Below, piece by piece: positions 11,938 to 22,265 of a stretch of 32,030 bases of DNA. The DNA comes from Conidiobolus incongruus B7586 (taxonomy: Eukaryota; Entomophthoromycota; Entomophthoromycetes; Entomophthorales; Conidiobolaceae). The DNA lies in contig JNEM01012111.1 in the NCBI GenBank assembly GCA_000697335.1, positions 1 to 32,030 on the forward strand, read 5' to 3'. The translations under genes were made by a program, and so were the position numbers. The notes beneath the pieces were generated by a model. That model was not told where the DNA came from and ran no database searches. It was given only the letters and a program-made list of their open reading frames with translations. Each line of letters starts with the position of its first letter. Position 1 is the stretch's first letter.

Positions 11938-12215
11938 TCCACTCATAAATATCAAGAACAATCCTTGCACAATGGAAAATTCCAGACTATAGCAGAAGCT
12001 AGAGCCTCAACACATTAGCCAAGGATCAGCCACACTATAAAATAGTCACTGGACAGACATTTGCTAAATGATTACTTTGATCAAGGTTAAACCCTATATT
12101 TTGATATTTTAATAAAATTCCTCTAAAGTATCTAGTTAGCTGTCTTTAGCCTGTTTCATCAAACTCATGTGATCTTTATCACAAGACTACTTTCCAGAAG
12201 CCTTGCAATATTTCA
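11888..12215. repeat. 325-bp repeat, better preserved copy
   Basis: Direct-orientation partner of 7450-7775, with clearly higher G+C. On the minus strand it follows directly from the decayed gene at 12179-13130 and has text such as ARIVLDIYEWITSGILTDSL in one frame. It may therefore be the 3' end of that gene's element. I saw no terminal inverted repeat or target duplication. Confidence 0.8.
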
Positions 12216-13130
12216 GAATTGATTAGTATCATTATTGTCGCAATTGCAACTATTTGACTACAACCCGCACCTCCTGTAAAAGGAAATGGTTCGATGTCAT
12301 AGGGTTCGTTCAAACTCCCTAAAATTACTCGATCTCGGCTTAATTCAATTTATTATCACAATTAATTCTTATACTATTACAGATATTTATACACCAATAG
12401 GTTCTTGATAAACCTTGGTTGTCAGTATTATGAATAAACTATTATAACGAAACATCATGAATACGATGCAACTCATTAATGTATCCCAACGACCATATAG
12501 TCGTACTTTAGCAATTTCGTTAGCCAGCCAACTAGTAGAACATTCACCTTTGATAGTAAGTAGTTTAATCCAAGCCATTGCGATTCGAATTATCTGAGAC
12601 ATCCAAACGATCACTTTCGATGAGCTGCTGACTGCAACAATTATAATCTAATTTTGTTGAGAATAATTAGCACTCAAGTTTAAATGATTCAAATCAAATA
12701 TTAATTGTTTAATTTCAATTGTAGTTCTCATCTTATTACATAGGTTACTATCTGGAATCGAGTCATTAAGTAATTTTGATAATATGCTGATAGAGTCATA
12801 GATTAAATTGACTAATTCATTTTACTAATTATTACAAAACCAAAACAATAATAATAATAATAATAGCATTTGATTAGTTATTTTATATCAATTATATAGT
12901 CCATTCAACTAGTTGTAGTTTTATCAACTAAACTGTTGTGATAACTCAACAATCTATCTTATTATTTGATTTGGTGCAACTTGATTAAATATACCCGATA
13001 TATTCCCAAGTCTTGCACTAATTATTATTAATCATAATACTTTGAACACTATCCAAATTAAATCCACAATTCTAATCATTACCTTATTAAATTTCATATC
13101 TATTTGATAATTATTACATGTTCTTTTGCC
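12179..13130 (-). pseudogene. Decayed spliced gene, possible tyrosine-recombinase element
   Basis: One minus-strand phase stays gene-like for about 730 nt (roughly 13130-12395), then a good GT-AG intron (12394-12319) leads to a second exon (12318-12179) in phase. The longest clean stretch is 12614-12395. Protein-like text includes ISARLGNISGIFNQVAPNQI, LLNDSIPDSNLCNKMRTTIE and CSTSWLANEIAKVRLYGRW, then SLNEPYDIEPFPFTGGAGCS. The WLA...RLYGRW run resembles the C-terminal end of tyrosine recombinases in Crypton/YR-type elements, but the catalytic Arg-His-Arg-Tyr set cannot be confirmed. About seven or eight in-frame stops are present, both TAR and TGA, so it is not functional as it stands. The second exon ends inside the 325-bp repeat. 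A TTA-rich microsatellite lies within (about 12845-12866). Confidence 0.35.
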
Positions 13131-15860
13131 AAATTAAATTTCAAAAACTACCCTAGGTCAAGTTGTTGTAATTAGTTGTTACCTAAAATATCTATTTATC
13201 ACTTTAATTATTGATAATAGCTGTATGGACATAAATTTACACCTAGATATTATATCAAGAAAGTTACACATTACATAGGTTAAAAATTTACTAATATTTT
13301 CAAATTAGTACTTATCTTTTTCCATTATAAAAATTGATGATAAAAAATGAATTTAATATATTACTTAAACTATTATATAAATTAATTGTTTTGTATCAAT
13401 TTATATAATATATGTGTTATAATAGAAAGAATAAGGTAAAACTTTCTTAATAAAGCCGATATTTTTTGGTATTTATATCATGAATTATAAAGTTTAATTT
13501 TGATCCTAATATACGTCATGATAATTAATTGTGTTTTTATGAATGATGAAATATCTTTGATATCTTTTAAATTCAATCTATTTTTCATAAAAGAAAATAT
13601 ATCTCATATGATAAATTTATACCAAAGGATAAAAAAGAACAAAAGTTTTATCAATTACATCATGTACGATATAAATACTGAATAAAATCTTAATATTTTT
13701 AATATGTTTACCAAAGTTAAAGATTACTAAATTGAATTTAATAACTTCCTATTCATATTATATAAATTTATATATAAAAATCAATTGCTTTTTTGAGAAT
13801 GATATAAGTTAATAATTAAAGGTATTAATAAATAATTGACCCTATTAAAGTTTAAACTTTCAAAATGTTTTAAATTATAAATACTGATATATTTAAACAA
13901 AACACTATAAATAAAAAAGGTCTAATAAATTAATAATATTTATAAAAGCCCCTACCAAATAGCATAATTGTTGAATTATCATACCTGGATATTTATTAGA
14001 TATTTCAAACTTAAACCCCATACAAAAAACATATTAAAATTTTTGTATTTCAAAATTATTTTTCGATAAAAAAAATAAAATTTGGATTAGAAATACTAGA
14101 TTTAAAAAGATGGATTTTCCAAAGATCTTCAATAAGTGAAATATCTTGCATCATTTTTGGTTTTTCAAAATGTGGTAATGAAATATTTTTTGGATTTCAC
14201 ATGTTGTTTGATATGTATTTTGAAATTCTTCACTTTAAACTGCTGACTGTTTTAACATTCTGGTTATTATAACATTCTTAACAGTTGAAAAAACATTCCT
14301 AAAAGGTGATTATTTGAACAAATTGTGAGTTTTGATCATTTTTAGACAATTACAAATTATTTATAGATGGAAATATTGATTTAAATTATATGTTAAATCA
14401 TAATAATCATATCAGAAAACATACTATTTTTTATTAGATCTAATAATTCAACATTTAACAGAATATATATATATATATATTTAATTAGCTAAAATTATGA
14501 TATGTACAGCATCATTGGCTTCACTTTTAACAAAAGTTAATAAGAATTATGCGTTACATTTCCACTTTATTTTACAAAACTGAAATTGGAGGGTTTTCAA
14601 TGTATTAATTTGAATAAATGAGAACAATTTGAGAATAATAAATTAAGAAAACGAATTGTAAAATATAAAATCTGATAATGATAATGTGGTATAATAGTTG
14701 GCTATTAGATTAGATAATTGATTATATAGTTTAAACAGAGATTTATATGGAAAGAACGCCCTTTTATAATATGGATTTAAACCTTTAAACAATACCATAG
14801 TCAATATTTCAAATATCATAGTTAATTAAATATAATGCAAATGATTTCATAACAACAAAAATATATTTAATTAAAATAAAATGTATCAAAATTTTCAACA
14901 ACAAAATGCCAAGTTCTTAAGATACAATCCTTTACATTTTAACTATAATATTATTAAAAATTTTTTAAATTTTTTATATCAATAACATTTTATATTTCTA
15001 TATTTATACTAAGATTATTATATTATTATAATTTTATTTAAAGTAGAAAAATTATGAGAGAAATCATTTGATCGGATAATTTAAATACACTAATGATAAT
15101 GAAACATTTGGCTTAATTGACATGATTTTTTAATTAAAATTTTATACTCATAAAATATTATTGTATATTGAGTTAAAAATGATTTTTTTTAAAAATATAT
15201 CATAAAAAATATCATATGTTTTTTATAGTTTTTATATTATTTCTATTAGTTTTATTCAGATAATTAAATTTATATATTAAAATGTTCTATTTCTTGTTTT
15301 GGTAATTGACCTGAAATAAAAATTTTCCAGGTTAAATAAAAGTATTATTCTTAATAGAATTAAAACTACTGGGAAGATCAATGAAAATAATATTTAATTC
15401 TCCTTTTCATCTCGAATATATCAAAATTTTCTTTGATTTGTTTTTTAAGAAATTGGTGTATTACTGGTATAATTTGACGATAATTATATAATCCTCTGAA
15501 AATAGTATATGAGGAGATTCTCATTCTAATGCGGTACCCCAATCAATAAAATTAATTAATTAATTATGCTGTATTTCAAACAAGAGTATATTATATTTTA
15601 AACGATTAATGAATGAAATTAATAATATTGATTGTATGTTATAGAATGTAGATGAAATTATCTATAAATCGCTAGATCTATTATGAAAATTAAATAATAA
15701 ACAAAAATATAACTCTAGTATTCTATAATTTATAAATTTAATGAGAATATCAATAGGGCTAAATAAAGTTAATTGAGAGCATTTTAGTAATCATATTTTG
15801 ATTTAACACATTTGTACTAGTGTATTTGGGAAATTACTGATGCTGATTTGAGTGAGTGTG
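13131..15860. other. Non-coding AT-rich spacer
   Basis: About 2.7 kb with no supported gene. Short ORFs here are AT-rich chance frames. A (TA)n run sits at about 14463-14481. No repeat partner elsewhere in the window was seen. Confidence 0.4.
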
Positions 15861-15863
15861 GAG

Positions 15864-15976
15864 GAAACTTAGGTGAATTAACTAAGTTTCTAATTTTACT
15901 TGGATTAGCGTGATTTCTGAATATTTTAATGTTAAATTTTAAATTCAAGTTCATAATTGGCAACTTCACCTAAGTT
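15864..15976. promoter_or_regulatory. Nested inverted repeats upstream of RAX2
   Basis: A perfect 9-bp stem (15864-15872 with 15882-15890, 9-nt loop) shares its left arm with a perfect 12-bp inverted repeat (15866-15877 with 15965-15976, 87-nt spacer) built on AACTTAGGTGAA. The two pairings are mutually exclusive. Located 270-380 bp before the RAX2 start, it could be a protein-binding palindrome or an RNA element. Function is unknown. Confidence 0.4.
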
Positions 15977-16153
15977 AATTCAGTTTGTTTCTTTTACTTA
16001 TTTAATTCTGCTTTTGAGCTCTTTGTATTTTTGTTTTCTTTTGTTTATTTTGTTTTTATTTTAACAGAAGGGACCTCATAAATACCATCCCTAACTGCTA
16101 TTTGAATTTATCTATTATTCAAACTTATCAATTTAGTTCTGATTCAGTATTAT

Positions 16154-16187
16154 TCTATTAAGCAGCGTATTCTCGCTGTATAATAGA
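16154..16187 (+). promoter_or_regulatory. Predicted 5' UTR hairpin of RAX2
   Basis: Arms 16154-16167 and 16174-16187 pair at 12 of 14 positions around a 6-nt loop, with a GC-containing end next to the loop (CAGCG/CGCTG). It lies about 60 nt before the RAX2 ATG, so it is probably in the leader if transcription starts further upstream. A translational or binding role is inference. Confidence 0.4.
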
Positions 16188-16246
16188 CTTGCAATAATTC
16201 GATTTTAATATTAGTGTTTTAAATACTCAATAATTGGTTTAATATT

Positions 16247-19200
16247 ATGTTTGCTCTTAAATTTATCTACTTCATACTGATAACTTATACACATTTGGAT
16301 ATTATAATATGTGCTAACGCTTCAATACCTAGTATAAACTACAACAGATTAGGTGCTATAGGGCTTATAGGGAACTTTGAAGGGATCAGTACATTGAATG
16401 ATGCCAATCCTTCATCTTTACAACCAAATCAATCTGCTATACTAAAATACACCGATAACAAACTATTTCCAATAGGCTTGTTAGGCCCCAACTCACTCAT
16501 AACATCGTTCTGTTCTATTAGATCCAGTTCTAACTCGTCAAACACAATACTGTTTGCAGGCGGGAAACTTTCAGATATTGATTCTAACAAATTATCCAAC
16601 TTGGCAAAATATTCTACAACAACTAATAAATGGGAATCAGTAAAATGGGGGTTGCAGGGAATTGTATCGCATTTACTATGTCATGAAAAAGAACAATTGG
16701 TGACTATTGTGGGCACTTTTAAGAATTCGCTATTACCTGGTTTCATTTATTCACCTGAAACATCTAGCACTTTTACACCATCAATTATTCAGTATAATAT
16801 AACAGGTGATAATTGGATATCTTTTCCATTTAAAGGACTAAATGGACCTATTTACTCCATAGCACAAATTCCCAACTCAGACCGTATCTTAATTGGGGGC
16901 GATTTTCAGCGTACAGCTGACGGCGATTTGCATGCAAATGGAGCTCTTGCAAATCAAATTGATTTACGCTTAGCTAAAATCTATTCAGAAAATATGATTA
17001 GAGGAATTCCAAGCTCTCCCAATAATGTAGTGTGTGGCAAAGATTCCTGGCTGCTACAGGATCATACCAAAGGCTCCATTCGATTCGACTTTCCATATCC
17101 TGTGAAATTTGTTGGCATTCAACTCATTAATTCTGATTTGGCAGATCGTGGTACAAAACAATTCAGTGTTATGGCCACTCCTTCCAACCAATTCTATAAC
17201 ATTTCCTACATTGATGCTCAAAACAATTGGTCAAATTGTGGCTCTAATTGTCCTTTGCAACAAAATCCAGGTGCTGTTCAAACATTTTATTTCTTAAATA
17301 GTAGCGTTCCTGCTACACCAGGTATCCAGATTAACATTCATGAATGGTATGGTATTGGTGGTGGATTGAGTTCGGTTAAATTATTTGTTGAAGAAGCTGA
17401 AAGCCTTGCTCAAGCTACTCTTTATACCACAAACTGCCCTGAATTGCAGGGCCAAGTACAGAGTGCTATAAGAGGCCATTGGCAAACCTCTAGCTATCCT
17501 AATACCAATCAGCTCTATTTATCTTATAGCTACAAAACTGATCAATCCAACTGGAATAACATCAATCAAACAATCAGTTTAATTCATCCTACCATTCCTG
17601 AATTCGGTAAATATAATCTCCAACTTACCTTCCCACCATGCAGTCAACAAGAATGCAAAAGGAGAGGTCAATTGCAGGTAACCATTACGGATAACTCAGA
17701 GGCAAAGGTTTGGGGCTCGAGCATTGTTGATCTCAGCTCAGGAAAATCATCTGCCACTATCTATGAAGGATTTCTACCACCCTCGGGCAATAATGCTGGT
17801 CCTAAAGTATTCATTCGGCCTGTTGTTCTCACAAATTCCCAAAGTGAGCTTCATGTTATGGTTCAAAGCATTAGAGTCAACCGACTCGCTAGTAAAACTG
17901 ACATGAATGGAATTTTATCAGTTTACACCACTCCCAAATCGGATCTTTCATTAAATATGCAGGACATAGAAAGCGCACTTTTCCCTGAATATCCTACAGG
18001 TGTACCGTCTGGATTCCGCACCACGGCTTTAACTTTTGCAAATAATACTCGTGCAATAATTGCTGGCGACGTACCTCAAGATGGTGACCGTAGTCTCAAG
18101 ATGTTTATCTCGCAGGGCTCTGACATTGAACCTATTCAGTTTGAAGAAGGTCATGGTGTCATTGCACATTTGATATTCGCGCCCAACGCTAACAATACTG
18201 TCTTTGTTGGTGGTGCATTCAAACTCAAATCAAATGACCAATTAATTGAAAACCTTGGACTATATAATTTCACTACAAAGAAATGGATGTCTATTCCACG
18301 ACTTCAAGTAATCACTCTTGCGAATATGGTCAGCAAAGACGATGCGTTGTATTTGGTTGGTAAATTCATTGTAGGAGAAACTTTCAAATCAGGACTAGGA
18401 ACTCAGTTGAACTTTGTCAAAATTGATCAACGCACACTTGAACTAACATCCGATACCCTCATTGCTGGAGATGTCAAATCCATCGGAGTTGACCAAAGTA
18501 GCATCTACTTCAATGGTCAATTCAATAGTGTACAATCCCATCGCACTCCAGGACTAGCAATACTTGGTTCTAATGGCTTAGTTTCCAATACTCATAGTAT
18601 CGATGAGCCTTCAGGTTCCTTCTTGAACTGGGGTCAAATTCATACCGCTGCTTTTTACAATTTGAACTCTGAACAACATTATTTACACAACCAAACTCTA
18701 ACAGTTGTTGCAGGTAATTTCGAATCAGAAAAAATTTCAAAAGTGGCTATCTTAGACAATGGAAATTGGAGATCTTTATTCGAAAAAGGCGAAGTTAGAG
18801 GTAATGTTAGCTGCATTGAGTTTAGTGGTAATAGGATGTTAATCGGTGGTAACATTGAAAATAAGAAAGGCGATCGATCTCTATTAATGTATGATTTGGA
18901 TAAAAAGCAAATGATATCACCACCTCCTGCTTTACAGATGAAAGATCCCAACTTCAATTCCAACCTAATTGTGAGAGCTCTTTTGAGATTGCACGACTCT
19001 TCAACCATTGTTGCTGCTGGATATTTTGACACAGCAGCAGGAATCTCGTGCCCCAATATGTGCTTTTATGATACACAAAAGGAAACTTGGTCTGCTCCCG
19101 AATCCTATAATGGTAAACTTCCAGAGTTTGCTCAGTTAGCCCTTTTTGAAGATTGGATCGTATTACTACCCACTCCACAATCGAACCTCTCTTATCTTTT

Positions 19201-20443
19201 TGGTTACAATATCAAATCTAAACAATGGGCCCAATTTGGACAAGAGCTCCCTGGAATTCCTACACTTGTGCATTATCATACTGATACAAACAAATTGTAT
19301 GTCTCTGGTTCATCTAAGACTTCCAATGGATCTTTATTTGTATCAGTATGGGATGGTCACAAATTTGTTCCAGTCCTTGATAAGCTATCTGCCAGTAAAA
19401 ACATTCAAAGTCTACTTGTTGTTCCTGTTACTGGCTCTTCTTCCCCTCCCACGAACTTGGATTTGTCTAATGAATTGCCCAATGGATTGGGATTACTCAT
19501 CTCAGGTGATCTAATTATCAGTTCTAATCCTCAGACTTACTCCTCAGTACTCTATTACCAGGGTCAATACTATCCTCACACCATCGCAAGCCCTGTACCT
19601 ACTCTTGCTAAGTTGATTAGCACTCTTCCCTACCGTACACTTGATGAACTCTCATTGCCTTTGCCTTTAATTATCTTGATATCACTTGCGATTTCATTGA
19701 CTATTGTTAGTTTTATTGTATGCACTGGATTAGGAATTCTTTGGTATCGCAATCACAAAACCTATCGTACTCACCAAAATAACATGTTACCATTCGTCAA
19801 CAGCAATGAATTCTTACTCCATCCTTCCATATTTGACTCTAACTCTCAACCATCACCTGACTTAACCGAGAAGAAAAACGCTGGAATCAAAGTTCATAAT
19901 GTGGAAAGTAATTCTACACAAATGCCCAGTTTGCTTCAAAATCAGCAAGAATTCAGTCCTATTGAGTCAGAAACTGTTGTTAACAGTGACCATCAACCCC
20001 ATATGGAAGTGAGAAGACTCGATGATTTGCCAAGTCACGACACATCATACGACTCCTTACCTCAACGACCCCAATCAATTGCTGCCCTTACTGCTTCCAC
20101 CACCTTCCGAAGTGTCCACAACTCCCTCACTCCTTCTAGTCGTGTTAGAGATTCAAGTGGTGATATCACCAAAAGTGGATCTGTCACTACTTCAACAGAG
20201 GGCTTCACAGCTGAATCACCCTCCCGCAAAGCAATGAATCGTCTGAGCGAAGCATTCCCTAATCTTATCGCCTCAAGCAAGCCCCAGAGAGCTTCCATTA
20301 ACACCTCGTCACCAACCCGTCTCCCTATCAAAAACATCCCAGTCAAGCGCGTCTCTCAAGCTGTCACGCTCCCTGAGTTCTCGATTACCAAGACAATGGA
20401 TCAAAGTAATAGGAGTAGTTACAGACAGGAAGTTGAAGAATAA
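16247..20443 (+). CDS. RAX2: Rax2-like cortical polarity marker, intronless
   Basis: Type I membrane glycoprotein that marks cortical sites for polarised growth or bud-site selection in fungi. The 1398-residue single exon starts with a signal peptide (about 1-24, ending IIICANA). The long ectodomain holds repeated beta-propeller-like blades with GG/AG-x-F cores (LFAGGKL near 102, ILIGGDF near 214, VFVGGAF near 649, then MLIGGNI and VAAGYFD), interrupted by a Cys-rich insert (WSNCGSNCPLQQNP, CSQQECKRRG) and many N-x-S/T sites. One transmembrane helix lies at about 1142-1166 (PLIILISLAISLTIVSFIVC). The ~230-residue cytoplasmic tail is Ser/Pro/Thr-rich and basic. Length and architecture match the Rax2 family (about 1200-1400 residues). 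The start is the first ATG and fits the signal peptide. It lacks introns, unlike its neighbours, and has a more balanced codon use than its flanks. Confidence 0.93.
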   Translation: MFALKFIYFILITYTHLDIIICANASIPSINYNRLGAIGLIGNFEGISTLNDANPSSLQPNQSAILKYTDNKLFPIGLLGPNSLITSFCSIRSSSNSSNTILFAGGKLSDIDSNKLSNLAKYSTTTNKWESVKWGLQGIVSHLLCHEKEQLVTIVGTFKNSLLPGFIYSPETSSTFTPSIIQYNITGDNWISFPFKGLNGPIYSIAQIPNSDRILIGGDFQRTADGDLHANGALANQIDLRLAKIYSENMIRGIPSSPNNVVCGKDSWLLQDHTKGSIRFDFPYPVKFVGIQLINSDLADRGTKQFSVMATPSNQFYNISYIDAQNNWSNCGSNCPLQQNPGAVQTFYFLNSSVPATPGIQINIHEWYGIGGGLSSVKLFVEEAESLAQATLYTTNCPELQGQVQSAIRGHWQTSSYPNTNQLYLSYSYKTDQSNWNNINQTISLIHPTIPEFGKYNLQLTFPPCSQQECKRRGQLQVTITDNSEAKVWGSSIVDLSSGKSSATIYEGFLPPSGNNAGPKVFIRPVVLTNSQSELHVMVQSIRVNRLASKTDMNGILSVYTTPKSDLSLNMQDIESALFPEYPTGVPSGFRTTALTFANNTRAIIAGDVPQDGDRSLKMFISQGSDIEPIQFEEGHGVIAHLIFAPNANNTVFVGGAFKLKSNDQLIENLGLYNFTTKKWMSIPRLQVITLANMVSKDDALYLVGKFIVGETFKSGLGTQLNFVKIDQRTLELTSDTLIAGDVKSIGVDQSSIYFNGQFNSVQSHRTPGLAILGSNGLVSNTHSIDEPSGSFLNWGQIHTAAFYNLNSEQHYLHNQTLTVVAGNFESEKISKVAILDNGNWRSLFEKGEVRGNVSCIEFSGNRMLIGGNIENKKGDRSLLMYDLDKKQMISPPPALQMKDPNFNSNLIVRALLRLHDSSTIVAAGYFDTAAGISCPNMCFYDTQKETWSAPESYNGKLPEFAQLALFEDWIVLLPTPQSNLSYLFGYNIKSKQWAQFGQELPGIPTLVHYHTDTNKLYVSGSSKTSNGSLFVSVWDGHKFVPVLDKLSASKNIQSLLVVPVTGSSSPPTNLDLSNELPNGLGLLISGDLIISSNPQTYSSVLYYQGQYYPHTIASPVPTLAKLISTLPYRTLDELSLPLPLIILISLAISLTIVSFIVCTGLGILWYRNHKTYRTHQNNMLPFVNSNEFLLHPSIFDSNSQPSPDLTEKKNAGIKVHNVESNSTQMPSLLQNQQEFSPIESETVVNSDHQPHMEVRRLDDLPSHDTSYDSLPQRPQSIAALTASTTFRSVHNSLTPSSRVRDSSGDITKSGSVTTSTEGFTAESPSRKAMNRLSEAFPNLIASSKPQRASINTSSPTRLPIKNIPVKRVSQAVTLPEFSITKTMDQSNRSSYRQEVEE

Positions 20444-20980
20444 GTTAATGTTTTAAACTCGACAAATATTTATTATAATCCATTATAACATAATATAATA
20501 ATAGAACAATACTAATTAATTAATTAATTAATCAACATAATAAGCAATCAATAATAAAATCATAATCAAAATATATTGTACATTGTCTTCTTTATATACA
20601 GGAAAATCCTGTCATTATTAATAATATAGTTAATGTCATCCAATATTAAAAATTGAATATTAATCAAGTATTCATTCAAATGATAAACTTGAAAAACTAT
20701 GAAAATATATGTGACATTAAACTTGATTGTTTTGTTATTAAGTAATGCATTTCGTTATAATGACGAAATACCTATTGAATAAATTAATAATTTTATAACA
20801 ATCTCTGTCTTTTATCTGAGTATCCTGTATTCTGATCCCACAACTGAATTGAATTGATATTGATTTTATATATTCAAGTGAACTTGTAAAATATTAAAAG
20901 CATAAAAGAAATATATTATTCAATATTCTATTCATTAATCAATACACATATTTAGCTGATTTCAATAATTGATATCAATT
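20444..20980. other. RAX2-PIGL intergenic region
   Basis: Holds the RAX2 3' UTR and the PIG-L promoter. An AATT/TTAA microsatellite lies at about 20512-20532. No ORF or RNA gene was recognised. Confidence 0.4.
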
Positions 20981-22056
20981 ATGATGAGTGTATGGTTGAT
21001 ATTTCTCATTGGGTTACTAATAGCTAACAGTTTCTTATATTATTGTCTCACTCGCATCAAATTAGCTTTCGCACCATATAACCTAGATGTCCAAAGAGAG
21101 AGTTTAAATTCCAAACAATTTGGAAACATGGCCATCGTCACAGCTCATCCTGATGATGAAATTATGTTCTTTGGACCTACTATAGTCAATTGGTTGAAAT
21201 ATCAGAATAGAAAGGTGTTTATTTTGTGCTTATCTTCAGGTAATTTTATTAATATTGAAAATAACAATTAAACTAATGATTTAATAGGGAATGCTGACGG
21301 TTTAGGAGAAATTAGAAAAAAAAGCATTAATCAAGTGTGCTGAATACTTGGGTATCCCTAAGAAGAATATTCATTTAATAGAACACGAGTAAATATTGTA
21401 ATTAATTTATTAATGTATCATATTAATTCTATTCTAGTCAATTGCAAGATGGTCAAGATACCTTATGGCCTAATAAAGTCATTAATGATATTGTCGAGCC
21501 TTTCATTATTAAGCATAAAATTAGAACTGTGAGATTATTGAATTGTATAACAAATATTAATATTAATATTAATTATATTTTATAGGTTTTTACTTTTGAT
21601 ACTAGAGGTGTTTCGGGTCATATTAATCATATCGCTTTGAGGGTTGCTTTAGGGTAATAATTATTCTATTTTATAATATATTAGCATTGATACTAATACA
21701 ATTACAATAGCCGCATCATAGCCGATTCTCCTACTCTTTTAAAACTAGAAAAAATTCCAGCAATCTATTCTCTCACTACAGTGTCCTTATTCCGCAAATA
21801 CACCTCACTAATGGACCTTATCTTTAGTCTTGGTGAAGTGAAATTCGATTTGCAATCCATCATCCGCCATCCCAATGTCCAATATCCCAAAGTGCCCAAG
21901 AGCTTATTCTTTTTAAACAACTACAGTGATTGGTCCAAATGCAGGAAAGCTATGAAGCAGCACCAATCTCAAATGGTATGGTTCAGACATCTGTATATAT
22001 TATTCTCAAGATACATGTTTATTAATAACTTACAGCTGATCGAACCTGAAGCTTAA
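20981..22056 (+). CDS. GPI12: PIG-L / Gpi12 GlcNAc-PI de-N-acetylase, 5 exons, one frame anomaly
   Basis: Second step of GPI-anchor synthesis: removes acetate from GlcNAc-phosphatidylinositol at the ER. Exons: 20981-21239, 21288-21388, 21438-21528, 21586-21653, 21711-22056, all GT-AG. An N-terminal helix (about residues 4-25) anchors it. The metal-binding motif AHPDDE begins near residue 55, followed by CLSSG spliced to NADGLGEIRKK, then TFDTRGVSGHINH (second metal/catalytic motif) and, near the end, MVWFRHLYILFSRYMFINNL, all typical of PIG-L. In exon 2 an A8 run at 21316-21323 puts the conserved downstream text one base out of frame; without the extra base the exons give about 287 residues, normal for the family. 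All other motifs are intact, so an assembly or sequencing error is likelier than loss. The ATG at 20981 is followed at once by a second ATG. Confidence 0.88.
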
Positions 22057-22265
22057 TTAATTATTATTAGAATAAGTTTATTATTTTCATTATAAATATC
22101 TATAATTTTTGAAATATCAATTAGTATTTCAATTGTTATTTATAAAATAATAAATATTTTATGGGTTTTAAATTGAATTTAGCAGTCCCAAAATTTAAAT
22201 TTTAAAATTTTAAAAGATTAAATGTCAGCCTCAGACTTGAATTTCAATCTAGTTTAAGTATAAAA

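Noticed and set aside
12289-12338. Possible tRNA T-arm (GGTTCG...)
   Set aside because: No pairing 5-bp stem and no acceptor or anticodon arms at proper spacing; the stretch reads as exon on the minus strand.
13500-13685. 61-codon ORF
   Set aside because: Only AT-driven codons (Ile, Asn, Lys, Phe) in non-coding spacer; no composition change at its ends.
18679-19178. Minus-strand ORFs inside RAX2
   Set aside because: Antisense shadows of a well-supported 1398-codon gene; no motif and no independent signals.
20022-20346. Overlapping ORFs in the RAX2 tail
   Set aside because: Produced by the Ser/Pro-rich codons of the cytoplasmic tail in other frames.
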